Of a stretch of 64,000 nt of DNA, positions 1 through 7,738 are shown one piece after another. The notes beneath the pieces are model-generated. The model was not told the origin of the DNA and searched no databases. It saw only the letters and a program-made list of their open reading frames with translations. A program made the translations under genes and the position numbers. The DNA is from an uncultured Mucilaginibacter sp. (GTDB taxonomy: Bacteria > Bacteroidota > Bacteroidia > Sphingobacteriales > Sphingobacteriaceae): NCBI GenBank assembly GCA_913775265.1, contig CAJYJH010000070.1, forward strand, positions 1-64,000, in the 5' to 3' direction. Each line of letters starts with the position of its first letter. Positions within the stretch are counted from its first letter, which is position 1.

Positions 1-389
1 GCATCAAACTGATGCGCAGCAATGGTATCTAACAGCGTTACGGTTTGCAGCGCATTACGGCTGGCATTTTTCCCTTTTTGTTCTACCACCTTACCCTGGT
101 CAATCGAATCCTGCACATGGCCCACAATCAGCTTTTCGCCCAAGCGGGCTATCATCTCATCGCGGTATTGAATCGTTTCCGGAAAGTTGTGCCCGGTATC
201 AATATGCACTAAGGGGAAGGGAAACTTACCCGGACGAAAAGCCTTCTCAGCTAAGCGGACCAAGGTGATGGAATCTTTGCCACCCGAAAACAAGAGGGCA
301 GGTTTCTCGAATTGTCCGGCTACTTCACGTAATATATGTATGGCTTCTGCCTCCAGTTCGTCTAAATAATCTAAATGATGCTTACTCAT
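1..389 (-). CDS. cysD: Sulfate adenylyltransferase subunit 2 (CysD), partial
   Basis: Small subunit of ATP sulfurylase, which with the GTPase CysN activates sulfate to adenosine 5'-phosphosulfate (APS). The visible N-terminal 129 codons start MSKHHLDYLDELEAEA and contain the PP-loop motif LLFSGGKDS, which binds ATP, then VHIDTGHNFPETI, both typical of CysD. The C-terminal part lies beyond the left window edge, where cysN would be expected. The ATG overlaps the cysH stop by four bases (ATGA), so the two genes are probably translationally coupled. It is the last visible gene of the sulfate-assimilation operon. Confidence 0.95.
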   Translation of the reverse strand, partial: MSKHHLDYLDELEAEAIHILREVAGQFEKPALLFSGGKDSITLVRLAEKAFRPGKFPFPLVHIDTGHNFPETIQYRDEMIARLGEKLIVGHVQDSIDQGKVVEQKGKNASRNALQTVTLLDTIAAHQFD

Positions 390-1108
390 TTTTCGGTAAT
401 GATTTCGGTTACACTATGCAAACCACATTCTTTTTTGGATTGATCTTCCCACCACCAGCGGCCGGCCCTAAAATCTTCGCCCGGCTGTACGGCGCGGGTG
501 CAGGGGGCGCAACCAATGCTCGGGAAGCCACGGTCGTGCAGTGTATTATAAGGGATATTGTTGTTCTTGATATATGTTTTTACTTCGTCGAGCGACCAGT
601 CAAATATCGGATGAAACTTAACCAGTTGGTTGCCTTCATCCCATTCCACATTGCTCATGTCGTGTCGGTTGGGCGACTGTTCGGCACGGATGCCGGTTAT
701 CCAGCACACGTTTCCTCTCAGCGCACGTTTTAAAGGTTCTATTTTACGTATGCCGCAGCACTCTTTACGGTTTTCTACAGAATCGTAAAAGCTGCTCGGT
801 CCTTTAGTGCTTACCATTTGTTCCAAAGGCTCATGCTGTGGATAATAAGCATGGATAGGCTTACTGTATATTTCCATGGTACGGTTCCAAACGTAATACG
901 TTTCGGGGAACAACCTTCCAGTTTCGAGCGTGAAAACTTTAATAGGCAGATTATTTGAAAAAATAAGATGACTAATCACCTGGTCTTCCCAACCAAAACT
1001 GGTTGAGAAAGTAACCTGGCCGGGAAATGCTTCAGCCAGCCAGGCCAGTGCATTGGCTGGCGATAGGCCTGCCGTTTGTTCTTGAATATGTTGTGCCAGT
1101 TTATCCAT
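386..1108 (-). CDS. cysH: Assimilatory adenylylsulfate (APS) reductase CysH
   Basis: Reduces APS (or PAPS) to sulfite with thioredoxin-type electrons. The 240-residue protein has the PAPS-reductase fold. The paired cysteines KECCGIRK (117/118) and GCAPC (200/203) are the four ligands of the [4Fe-4S] cluster that marks the APS-using bacterial/plant branch, so APS is the more likely substrate. The C-terminal ECGLH (Cys228) is the catalytic cysteine that forms the thiosulfonate intermediate. It sits two bases downstream of the siroheme-synthase/TSUP fusion gene and overlaps cysD. The use of APS fits the absence of a visible APS kinase gene, although the operon continues off the window. Confidence 0.95.
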   Translation of the reverse strand: MDKLAQHIQEQTAGLSPANALAWLAEAFPGQVTFSTSFGWEDQVISHLIFSNNLPIKVFTLETGRLFPETYYVWNRTMEIYSKPIHAYYPQHEPLEQMVSTKGPSSFYDSVENRKECCGIRKIEPLKRALRGNVCWITGIRAEQSPNRHDMSNVEWDEGNQLVKFHPIFDWSLDEVKTYIKNNNIPYNTLHDRGFPSIGCAPCTRAVQPGEDFRAGRWWWEDQSKKECGLHSVTEIITEK

Positions 1109-1110
1109 GA

Positions 1111-2625
1111 TTAAAATATCTTAGTAGCAAAGCCATAAATACTTTTCAGGCTTACTAATATAACAATAATGCCCACGGCTACCATAATTACCTTAACCGA
1201 TATACGGTTAGATATACGTGCCGCTATGGGCGCTGCCAATGCGCTGCCTATAATTAGGCCTGCAATAGCACTCCATGGGGCGCTATTAAGCATAATTAAA
1301 AAGGTAAGCGACCCTATCATCGCTATAAAAAAACGAGTAAGTTTAACGGTACCTAACGAAAAGCGTGGATGACGGCCACCCGCTATTAGTGATGAAAGAA
1401 CGATAGAGCCCCAGCCACCACCGCCAACAGCATCAATGAAACCGCCGCCTAAACCCAGTAATGAGATGTTTTTGATTTTTTTATCGGTAGCTTTACGGTT
1501 AGCGGTTTTAAAGGCTTTAGATAATATAACGGATCCTAATATTAAAGTGTATACCGATACCAAAGGCTTGGTATACATGGTATAATGCTCTAACGAAGAT
1601 ACCAGGTAAGCTCCTGTAAGCGCACCCAATATGCCTGGAATAATAAGCAGTTTAAACAGCTTCCAGTTGATATTACCCATGCGGTAATGCATCCAGCCGG
1701 CAATACCGTTGCTCATAATTTCTGATAAATGTACGGCCATACTTGCTGCGGCAGGGGTAATACCCATAGACAGCGAAAAGGCCGTTGAGGTAACGCCATA
1801 TGACATGCCAATAGCGCCGTCAATCATTGCAAATACAAAGCCTGCTCCTAAAAAATAGTAAAATATTTTGTCTACACCTTCAACATAAGATTGGAAGGCG
1901 GGTTCATTAAACCAAAGAGCGGTTACGGCAATGCCTAACGATACTACAATGGTAAGCCATATTAACCACTTAAAATTTTTCTTTTTTACAGGCTTAGGTT
2001 CTACTAAAACGGCGGTAGCCTTATTTAAAGCTTTCACTTTACCAGCAAAATCTCCGGTGAGGGTGTTGCGTAGAGCGCTTAAATGTTGCAGGGTAGTATC
2101 TAACTCTTCGGGCAGGGCTTCCGCCAATACCTGTTTTAGTCTTTTGGCAACCGTTGGCGATTTACCATTGGTAGATATGGCCAGTTTAAGATCGCCTTTT
2201 TTAACGATAGATCCCAGATAGAAATCGCAAAGATCGGGCTTATCGGCCACGTTGATTAACAGCTTGCGGGCATGAGCGGCCTGCCTGATGCGCTCGTTCA
2301 GTACATTATCGGCTGTGGCAGCAACTACCAGGTCTGCCTCATTCAGGTCATCCTCGCTAAACGATTTTTGCACCACTGTTACTTTGGGGTAGGCTGCCAC
2401 AAAATCATAAACTTCGGGCAGGATATTTTCGGCAATAACGGTTACGGTAGTTTGCTGACTGTTGTTGAGTAAGGCAGTCAATTTTTCTAAACCGACGTTA
2501 CCCGCGCCAATTAAAACGACGTGCAACTGGTTCAATTTCAGAAAAACCGGAAATAGCTGATTGCCTTCAAGCTTTTCTGAAACACTCACCGTACTAAGCT
2601 CGCTATTCTTGGGCAAGGATGTCAT
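1111..2625 (-). CDS. Fused siroheme synthase (precorrin-2 dehydrogenase/ferrochelatase) and TSUP permease
   Basis: A 504-residue two-part protein. Residues about 24-200 match the CysG-N/Met8p fold: Rossmann motif VLIGAGNVGLEK, then ADLVVAATADNVLN and the ISTNGKSPTVAKRLK segment. This domain oxidises precorrin-2 to sirohydrochlorin and may insert iron to make siroheme. After a basic linker (KPVKKKNFK, about 213-221), residues about 222-504 form a TauE/SafE (TSUP) membrane domain of roughly eight to nine helices, with the repeated glycine-rich segments MIDGAIGMSYG and FIDAVGGGGWGS. TSUP proteins move sulfite, sulfate or organosulfonates. The cytosolic half therefore makes the cofactor of the sulfite reductase encoded upstream, while the membrane half probably handles a sulfur oxyanion. 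Its start overlaps cobA by 23 bases. Confidence 0.88.
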   Translation of the reverse strand: MTSLPKNSELSTVSVSEKLEGNQLFPVFLKLNQLHVVLIGAGNVGLEKLTALLNNSQQTTVTVIAENILPEVYDFVAAYPKVTVVQKSFSEDDLNEADLVVAATADNVLNERIRQAAHARKLLINVADKPDLCDFYLGSIVKKGDLKLAISTNGKSPTVAKRLKQVLAEALPEELDTTLQHLSALRNTLTGDFAGKVKALNKATAVLVEPKPVKKKNFKWLIWLTIVVSLGIAVTALWFNEPAFQSYVEGVDKIFYYFLGAGFVFAMIDGAIGMSYGVTSTAFSLSMGITPAAASMAVHLSEIMSNGIAGWMHYRMGNINWKLFKLLIIPGILGALTGAYLVSSLEHYTMYTKPLVSVYTLILGSVILSKAFKTANRKATDKKIKNISLLGLGGGFIDAVGGGGWGSIVLSSLIAGGRHPRFSLGTVKLTRFFIAMIGSLTFLIMLNSAPWSAIAGLIIGSALAAPIAARISNRISVKVIMVAVGIIVILVSLKSIYGFATKIF

Positions 2626-3397
2626 AAAACTCGCGAATAGGTTGAAACTTTGGATGGAGCGATACTACTTCGCCAAATACCATCATGGCCGGTGCCTGTA
2701 TTTTATTTTCTTCAGCCAGTTCTACAATAGTATCCACAATGCCTACAACCACTTTCTCGTTAGCTGTAGAGCCGCTTTGTATCAGCGCTACTGGCAGGCG
2801 GTGTTTGCCTTCGGCTTTAAAAATTTCGGCTATATCAGCTAACTTATGCAATCCCATCAAAACTACTACAGTAGCTCTGGTTTTGGCGGCCTCGAGCAAG
2901 TCGCGCGAAATATTGCCATCGGCCGTAGTACCGGTCACCACCCAAAAGCTTTCGCTTAAACCGCGGTGAGTAACCGGGATTTGCTGCAAGCCGGGCACAC
3001 CAATAGAACTGGAGATGCCTGGGATAACCTGTGCCGGTATGCTGTAAGAAGCTGCAAAATCTAACTCCTCATAACCGCGTCCAAACACAAACGGATCGCC
3101 ACCTTTCAACCGCACCACGTGGCCGTAATTAATGGCATAATCAATCATGAGTTTATTTACCGCTTCCTGCGAGTAGGAGTGCTCGCCCGAGCGTTTGCCC
3201 ACATATACTTTGTGTGCATGGGCAGGGGCAAAGCTTAACAAATCTTCGTTCACCAGGGCATCGTATAAAACCACATCGGCCGTTTGCAGGGCTTTCATCC
3301 CTTTAATGGTAATCAATTCGGCATCACCCGGACCCGCACCAACTAAAGTAATTTGGGGTTCTTTTAAACCTGTTTTTGTTTGCGTGGTAATAATCAT
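2603..3397 (-). CDS. cobA: Uroporphyrinogen-III C-methyltransferase (SUMT)
   Basis: Adds two SAM-derived methyl groups to uroporphyrinogen III, giving precorrin-2, the first step toward siroheme. The 264 residues are a normal single-domain SUMT length. Family motifs are VGAGPGDAELITIKG at the N-terminus, VRLKGGDPFVFGRG in the middle, and the VTGTTADG and MGLHKL segments. It lies between the sulfite reductase (overlapping its end by four bases) and the precorrin-2 dehydrogenase fusion (overlapping by 23 bases), so the complete siroheme branch is co-expressed with the enzyme that needs siroheme. Confidence 0.95.
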   Translation of the reverse strand: MIITTQTKTGLKEPQITLVGAGPGDAELITIKGMKALQTADVVLYDALVNEDLLSFAPAHAHKVYVGKRSGEHSYSQEAVNKLMIDYAINYGHVVRLKGGDPFVFGRGYEELDFAASYSIPAQVIPGISSSIGVPGLQQIPVTHRGLSESFWVVTGTTADGNISRDLLEAAKTRATVVVLMGLHKLADIAEIFKAEGKHRLPVALIQSGSTANEKVVVGIVDTIVELAEENKIQAPAMMVFGEVVSLHPKFQPIREFYDILAQE

Positions 3398-5484
3398 GCT
3401 TTAAGCGCCTCCCTGGCTGCTTTCATTTCGGTTAAAAATTCTTCGGCGCTTTGCAGGTAAGCCGTAGCAAATGCTTCCGAAGGTTCATTTTGGTTAATTT
3501 GTAAAACCAAGTCGTTAAAAGATACCGGTAATGCAACCAAACCGGTACTCACAAAATGATTGTCAAACTCTTTAATAACACCTATTTGAGTGCTGCTGTT
3601 AACGCCTTTATCTAACAACAAAGCTTTAGCTGTACTAATCAAAGTATTATAGCTATGATAAATCGCATCGGCCCAACGGCTTTCGTTGTAGGCTTCTTTG
3701 GCCCACCCAGCTTTCTCCTCAGCTTCAAAAAGCAGGGTGGCCACCAGGTCAATCATCACGCCGGCACACTCGCCAACGCCTATGGCGGTAGCAAAAGTTT
3801 CTTCGTGGCCCCAGTCCACAAACTCGTCTTCGGTCAGATTGGTTAAATCGGCCAAAGGTTTGAGTAGTTGATAAAAGTAATCTTTACCCTGACGGTCATA
3901 GTAAGAGTGGAAAGTTTCCTGCTCTACAGTGTTAGCCTGATAATCGTTCAGTACGGAACGTAATACATGCGTAGCACGTTTAGCCGGTACTTTAATCACC
4001 TTATCAGCCGCGCGGCCAATGCCGTTGCCTACTGTACCACCGCCTAATAAAACCTGTACTGATGGTAATACCCGCTTATCAGCCTTTAATGAACTGCCAT
4101 GAAAGCCGATATGTGCCAAACCATGCTGACCGCAAGAGTTCATACAGCCGCTGATTTTGATCTTGATATCGCGGTTGTAAATCAGGTCTTCGTACTCGTT
4201 GTAAATTACATCTTCCAGCACTTTGGATAAAGTCATGCTGTTAGAGATGCCTAAGTTACAGGTATCTGTACCAGGGCAGGTAGTCACGTCGGCCACGCTA
4301 TCAAAGCCGGGCTCTGCTAAATGTACAGCAGCCAATGCATTGTAAATAGCAGGTAATGCTTCTTTACGAGCGTATTTTAATAACAAGCCCTGGTTTTGTG
4401 TAATGCGTATTTCGTCAGCCACCAGTCCGCGTAAACCTTTAACCAACTGGCGTGCTTCAGGGGTATGAATATCACCCACAGGCACTTTTACGTATACGCC
4501 GTAAAAGCCGGTTTGTTTTTGCTCAAAAACGTTAGTGGCCAGCCATTGCTCGTATTTAAGCGGGTTATCGATGTTTGTGTTCGACGCGTTAAAAGCTTCC
4601 GGTGCAGCAGGTTGTTTTACCGCATCGCGGTTAATGGTATAGCTTTTTACTTTGGTGGCAGTAGTCTCCTGTTCCACCAGGTTCAAAAACTCATCCAGTC
4701 CAATTTTTTGCACCAAAAATTTTAAGCGGGCTTTGTTGCGGTTATTGCGTTCGCCGTAACGGTCAAACACCCTGATCACTGATTCGATGTAAGGGATCAG
4801 TTCATCCTCCGGCAAAAACTCTTTTACAGCATGAGCCAGTGCAGGTTGGGCTCCCAAGCCTCCCGCCAATAATACTTTAAAGCCGCGTTCGTCACCATTG
4901 CGCAGTTTAGGAATAAAGCCTAAATCGTGTATATAGCTAAATGCTGTATCTGCCTCGCTGCTGGAAAAGGATATTTTAAATTTACGGCCCATTTCCTGGC
5001 AGATTGGGTTGCGCAAAAAGTATTCAAACGTAGCATGTGCGTATGGCGATACATCGAACGGTTCTTGCGGGTCAATGCCTGACGCAGGGGAGGAGGTAAC
5101 ATTACGTACGGTGTTACCGCAAGCTTCGCGCAGGGTAATGTCATCCTGTTCCAGTTGTGCCCATAACTCGGGGGTACGGTCAAGACTCACATAATGTATC
5201 TGGATGTCCTGGCGGGTAGTTAAGTGCAGGTTTCCGCTGCCGTATTCGTCGGCTATATCGGCAATGCGCAGCAATTGCTTAAAAGTAACCTTACCAAAAG
5301 GTAATTTAATACGCACCATTTGTACGCCTGGTTGCCGCTGACCATAAACGCCACGCGCTAAACGCAGGCTCCTGAATTTTTCATCATGTATTTTGCCCTC
5401 GCGGAAAGCTCTGATCTTTTTTTCCAGATCAATGATGTCTTTTTCAACTACCGGGTTCTCCAGTTCGGTTCTGAAACTTTGCAT
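3394..5484 (-). CDS. Siroheme/Fe-S sulfite (nitrite) reductase with C-terminal HEPN-like domain
   Basis: Six-electron reduction of sulfite to sulfide (a nitrite reductase is the alternative). The cluster/siroheme cysteines are visible as TTCPGTDTC (403/409) and GCMNSC (447/451), after the two ferredoxin-like half-domains and the siroheme-binding TTRQDIQ segment. The catalytic core ends near residue 570. About 120 more residues form a helical domain (EAYNESRWADAIYHSYNTL) that resembles HEPN. I chose the ATG at 5484 (696 residues). A TTG at 5499 would lie inside the T-tract of the upstream terminator. The sulfur neighbours (cysH, cysD, siroheme genes, Cys leader) favour sulfite over nitrite. 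No CysJ flavoprotein is adjacent, so ferredoxin is the likely donor. Confidence 0.9.
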   Translation of the reverse strand: MQSFRTELENPVVEKDIIDLEKKIRAFREGKIHDEKFRSLRLARGVYGQRQPGVQMVRIKLPFGKVTFKQLLRIADIADEYGSGNLHLTTRQDIQIHYVSLDRTPELWAQLEQDDITLREACGNTVRNVTSSPASGIDPQEPFDVSPYAHATFEYFLRNPICQEMGRKFKISFSSSEADTAFSYIHDLGFIPKLRNGDERGFKVLLAGGLGAQPALAHAVKEFLPEDELIPYIESVIRVFDRYGERNNRNKARLKFLVQKIGLDEFLNLVEQETTATKVKSYTINRDAVKQPAAPEAFNASNTNIDNPLKYEQWLATNVFEQKQTGFYGVYVKVPVGDIHTPEARQLVKGLRGLVADEIRITQNQGLLLKYARKEALPAIYNALAAVHLAEPGFDSVADVTTCPGTDTCNLGISNSMTLSKVLEDVIYNEYEDLIYNRDIKIKISGCMNSCGQHGLAHIGFHGSSLKADKRVLPSVQVLLGGGTVGNGIGRAADKVIKVPAKRATHVLRSVLNDYQANTVEQETFHSYYDRQGKDYFYQLLKPLADLTNLTEDEFVDWGHEETFATAIGVGECAGVMIDLVATLLFEAEEKAGWAKEAYNESRWADAIYHSYNTLISTAKALLLDKGVNSSTQIGVIKEFDNHFVSTGLVALPVSFNDLVLQINQNEPSEAFATAYLQSAEEFLTEMKAAREALKA

Positions 5485-5497
5485 GCAGTTTATATTC

Positions 5498-5533
5498 AAA
5501 AAAGCCTCTTAGGGTAATTTTACCGAAAGAGGC
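5498..5533 (-). terminator. Intrinsic terminator (attenuator) in the sulfite reductase leader
   Basis: On the minus strand GCCTCTT (5533-5527) pairs with AAGAGGC (5510-5504), with an inner GGTA/TACC pairing, and six T residues follow directly (5503-5498). It ends 13 bases before the start codon at 5484. A full terminator between a promoter and its first structural gene makes sense only if read-through is regulated. The 5' arm could instead pair with GGGGCT just upstream (near 5562-5567), which gives a plausible antiterminator. Confidence 0.85.
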
Positions 5534-5558
5534 CTAAATATTAATCACCTAAAATTAT

Positions 5559-5639
5559 TTAATAGCCCCTCGTTAACATACTGCTGTAACAGCAACACAT
5601 GGTAGTAAAGTGAAAAGTATGTTCGTTTTGCATCACCAT
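5559..5639 (-). CDS. Cysteine-rich leader peptide of the sulfate-assimilation operon
   Basis: A 26-codon ORF opening ATG GTG ATG and ending TAA. It carries three consecutive cysteine codons (TGT TGC TGT, residues 15-17, within MCCCYSSML). It lies 25 bases upstream of an intrinsic terminator that precedes the sulfite reductase gene. The second and third Cys codons sit in a small hairpin (TGCTG-TTA-CAGCA). By analogy with amino-acid-biosynthesis leaders, a ribosome stalling here when charged Cys-tRNA is scarce would favour read-through into the operon. The start could also be the in-frame ATG at 5633. It is too short for usual gene callers. Function is inferred from layout and codon content only. 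Confidence 0.75.
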   Translation of the reverse strand: MVMQNEHTFHFTTMCCCYSSMLTRGY

Positions 5640-5643
5640 TTTT

Positions 5644-5651
5644 CAAATATA
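5644..5651 (-). promoter_or_regulatory. Candidate -7 element for the leader/sulfur operon
   Basis: TATATTTG on the minus strand matches the Bacteroidota TAnnTTTG consensus. No good TTG -33 partner was found at the usual 19-21 base spacing. Transcription would begin about five bases downstream, almost at the leader ATG, so the leader could be translated from a nearly leaderless mRNA. Confidence 0.4.
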
Positions 5652-5753
5652 TAAATATGATACATAAAATATATAGGATAAGTAGATTTTATTTTATTTG
5701 TTTGACAAACGCAATCTGAGAGCTATTAAAATAAGTATATAGTGACATGATTA

Positions 5754-5787
5754 TTGCACTGCAGCCTTTGCATAATACTTAGGTTTG
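5754..5787 (+). promoter_or_regulatory. Candidate promoter of the threonine synthase-like gene
   Basis: TAGGTTTG at 5780-5787 matches TAnnTTTG. A TTG at 5754-5756 is the best -33 candidate but its spacing (23) is slightly long. Predicted initiation near 5792 leaves about 28 bases before the ATG at 5821. Confidence 0.4.
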
Positions 5788-5820
5788 CAGGCTTAACAGG
5801 TGTATTTTAATTGCAGTGAT

Positions 5821-7035
5821 ATGTTGAACAGGGGTGCTTATACTAAGACAAATAGCGGTGTTTTAACCGGATCTTTAATTACGCATTTAGAATGCCCTAA
5901 CTGCGGGCGGCATTATAGCGCCGATATATTGCGCACGGTTTGTGAAGATGCCCATTGTTTGTCATCGCTGTTTGCCCGTTATGATTTAAGCAACGGTCTG
6001 CCAAAAGATATTTTAACAAGCCGACCTGCCACTATGTGGCGGTATAAAGAGGTGCTGCCTGTAATCCACCAGGAAAACATCATTACCGTGGGCGAAGGCT
6101 TTACGCCTATATTACCTCTAACTAACTTAAAGCATTGGGCTGGTGATGACGAGGTATTGTGGAAAGATGAGTCGGGTAACCCGACCGGGTCATTTAAAGC
6201 CAGGGGTATTGGGGCTGCAGTATCTAAAGCTAAAGAATTAGGTATTGATACTATTGTAACGCCCACTGCCGGAAACGCCGGCGGCGCATTGGCTGCTTAT
6301 GCTGCCCGTGCAGGTATAAAGGCTATTGTTTACATACCCAAACTTACGCCCAAAGTTTTTAAAGATGAATGTCACCTATACGGTGCCCAACTGGTTGAGG
6401 TTGATGGTAACATCAGCGATTGCGGTCGCTTAGCTAACGAACAGGCAATAGCTAACGGCTGGTTTCAGGTATCAACCTTAAAAGAACCTTACCGGCTGGA
6501 AGGGAAGAAAACCATGGGTTACGAAATTGCTGAGCAATTGAACTGGCAATTACCGGATGTGATTTTGTACCCAACAGGTGGTGGTACCGGCCTGATCGGC
6601 TTATGGAAGGCTTTTGATGAGATGGAACAATTAGGCTGGATAGGTAGTCATCGCCCGAGGATGGTGGCTGTGCAGTCCGAAAGTTGTAACGGCATAGTGC
6701 AGGCTTTTAATGCCGGAGAAGCATCATCGCAATTTGTAGATGGTGGTTTTACCATAGCTAATGGTTTGCGTGTGCCAAAACCTTATGCTGATAAGCTGAT
6801 ATTGAAAGTTTTGCGCAAAAGTAATGGTACGGCACTAAGTATACCTGATGCCATGATGAGCGAAGCTTTAAAAGAAATAGCTCGTTATGAAGGTATGTTG
6901 ATAGCCCCGGAAGGTGCAGCGCTATGGCAGGCTTTTAAACATTTAAAAGCCCACCGGTGGATCAAGCCACATGAGCGGATACTGCTCCTGAATACCGGCA
7001 GCGGCTACAAATACCTGGAGAACATTAATATATAA
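5821..7035 (+). CDS. thrC: Threonine synthase-like PLP-dependent enzyme with N-terminal zinc ribbon
   Basis: Fold-type II PLP enzyme that most resembles the threonine synthase branch converting O-phosphohomoserine to threonine. An N-terminal zinc ribbon (CPNC at 25/28, then Cys41 and Cys46) precedes the catalytic domain. PLP lysine motif GNPTGSFKARG, PTAGNAGGALAAYAARAG and YPTGGGTGL phosphate loop are all intact. 404 residues from the ATG; a GTG at 5800 would add seven residues but lies very close to the predicted transcription start. It is divergent from the Cys-controlled sulfur operon. A cysteine- or cysteate-forming role is possible, and the substrate cannot be read from sequence alone. 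Confidence 0.85.
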   Translation: MLNRGAYTKTNSGVLTGSLITHLECPNCGRHYSADILRTVCEDAHCLSSLFARYDLSNGLPKDILTSRPATMWRYKEVLPVIHQENIITVGEGFTPILPLTNLKHWAGDDEVLWKDESGNPTGSFKARGIGAAVSKAKELGIDTIVTPTAGNAGGALAAYAARAGIKAIVYIPKLTPKVFKDECHLYGAQLVEVDGNISDCGRLANEQAIANGWFQVSTLKEPYRLEGKKTMGYEIAEQLNWQLPDVILYPTGGGTGLIGLWKAFDEMEQLGWIGSHRPRMVAVQSESCNGIVQAFNAGEASSQFVDGGFTIANGLRVPKPYADKLILKVLRKSNGTALSIPDAMMSEALKEIARYEGMLIAPEGAALWQAFKHLKAHRWIKPHERILLLNTGSGYKYLENINI

Positions 7036-7093
7036 AAAAGCCACTATTAAGCGGATAAGGTAACTTGAAATTACTTTACCCGCTTCGTGAAAT

Positions 7094-7246
7094 TTATTCA
7101 GGAATCAGTGTAACATCGATGCGTTCAAAAACCTCACGCTGGTGATCGCCGTCTATTAAGTCTACGATGATTTCGTCCTCAATAATGTCATTAATGTAGC
7201 CGTTTCCTTTAGGGGTAGCAACAGCATCGCCTATCTGCAATTCCAT
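7094..7246 (-). CDS. Small acidic hypothetical protein (50 aa)
   Basis: A clean 50-codon ORF beginning MELQIGDAVATPKGNGYIND and rich in Asp, Glu and Ile. The opening pattern (IGDAVATPKGNGYI, then DEIIVDLIDG) resembles the small beta-barrel KOW/SH3-like proteins that start with a GD-x-V turn, but I recognise no named family. It follows the 114-residue gene on the same strand with a 19-base gap, so the two are probably co-transcribed. Coding is supported by this spacing and coherent amino-acid composition only. Confidence 0.6.
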   Translation of the reverse strand: MELQIGDAVATPKGNGYINDIIEDEIIVDLIDGDHQREVFERIDVTLIPE

Positions 7247-7265
7247 AGTTATAATGTATGTTTGT

Positions 7266-7610
7266 TTATTGATGTAAATGACGCCACAAGTTAGGGTTGT
7301 CGCGGTAATGACTAATATGTTCTATCACCTGTTCTACCTGGTCGGCTGTTAAATCTTCGTTGCCATCGGCCGTGTAAGTGAACAACTTTCCAGGGTCTTC
7401 AAAAGTAATATAACCCATGTAATCCGGGTCGCTGTGCTTGGTTAAGTGAAGTTCGCCGCTTTTAGATTTTTCCAACTCAGCTGACGCACGCCCTGTATCC
7501 TTAAAAATACTATAAGTATAAGTGATTACGGCATGCCCGTTCAGGTGGGCCTGAGTATCAGGAATCACCATGAGCGGTAAATCATCGATATGAAAAAATA
7601 AAGCAGACAT
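7266..7610 (-). CDS. Hypothetical protein (114 aa)
   Basis: Soluble protein with no signal peptide and no membrane segment. An alternating hydrophobic pattern in the first 90 residues suggests beta structure (AVITYTYSIF, GYITFEDPGKLFTYTADG), ending in a helix (DQVEQVIEHISHYRDN). I do not recognise a family. It is the upstream gene of a likely two-gene unit with the 50-residue protein. Confidence 0.65.
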   Translation of the reverse strand: MSALFFHIDDLPLMVIPDTQAHLNGHAVITYTYSIFKDTGRASAELEKSKSGELHLTKHSDPDYMGYITFEDPGKLFTYTADGNEDLTADQVEQVIEHISHYRDNPNLWRHLHQ

Positions 7611-7738
7611 TTATGTTATGCACCTCAATAGCTACAACCTTTACCCCGTAGAATAGTTTTGTTTTCAACCTTAAAGCTTACTACGGAACGATTGAAGTCA
7701 ACCCGGTATAATCAGATATGACTTCAACTTTATTGATC

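Noticed and set aside
416..733. Plus-strand ORF opposite cysH
   Set aside because: Antisense to an intact APS reductase gene with all catalytic cysteines.
5485..5499. TTG start at 5499 for the sulfite reductase
   Set aside because: It lies in the T-tract of the attenuator and adds only five residues (MNINC); the ATG at 5484 fits better.
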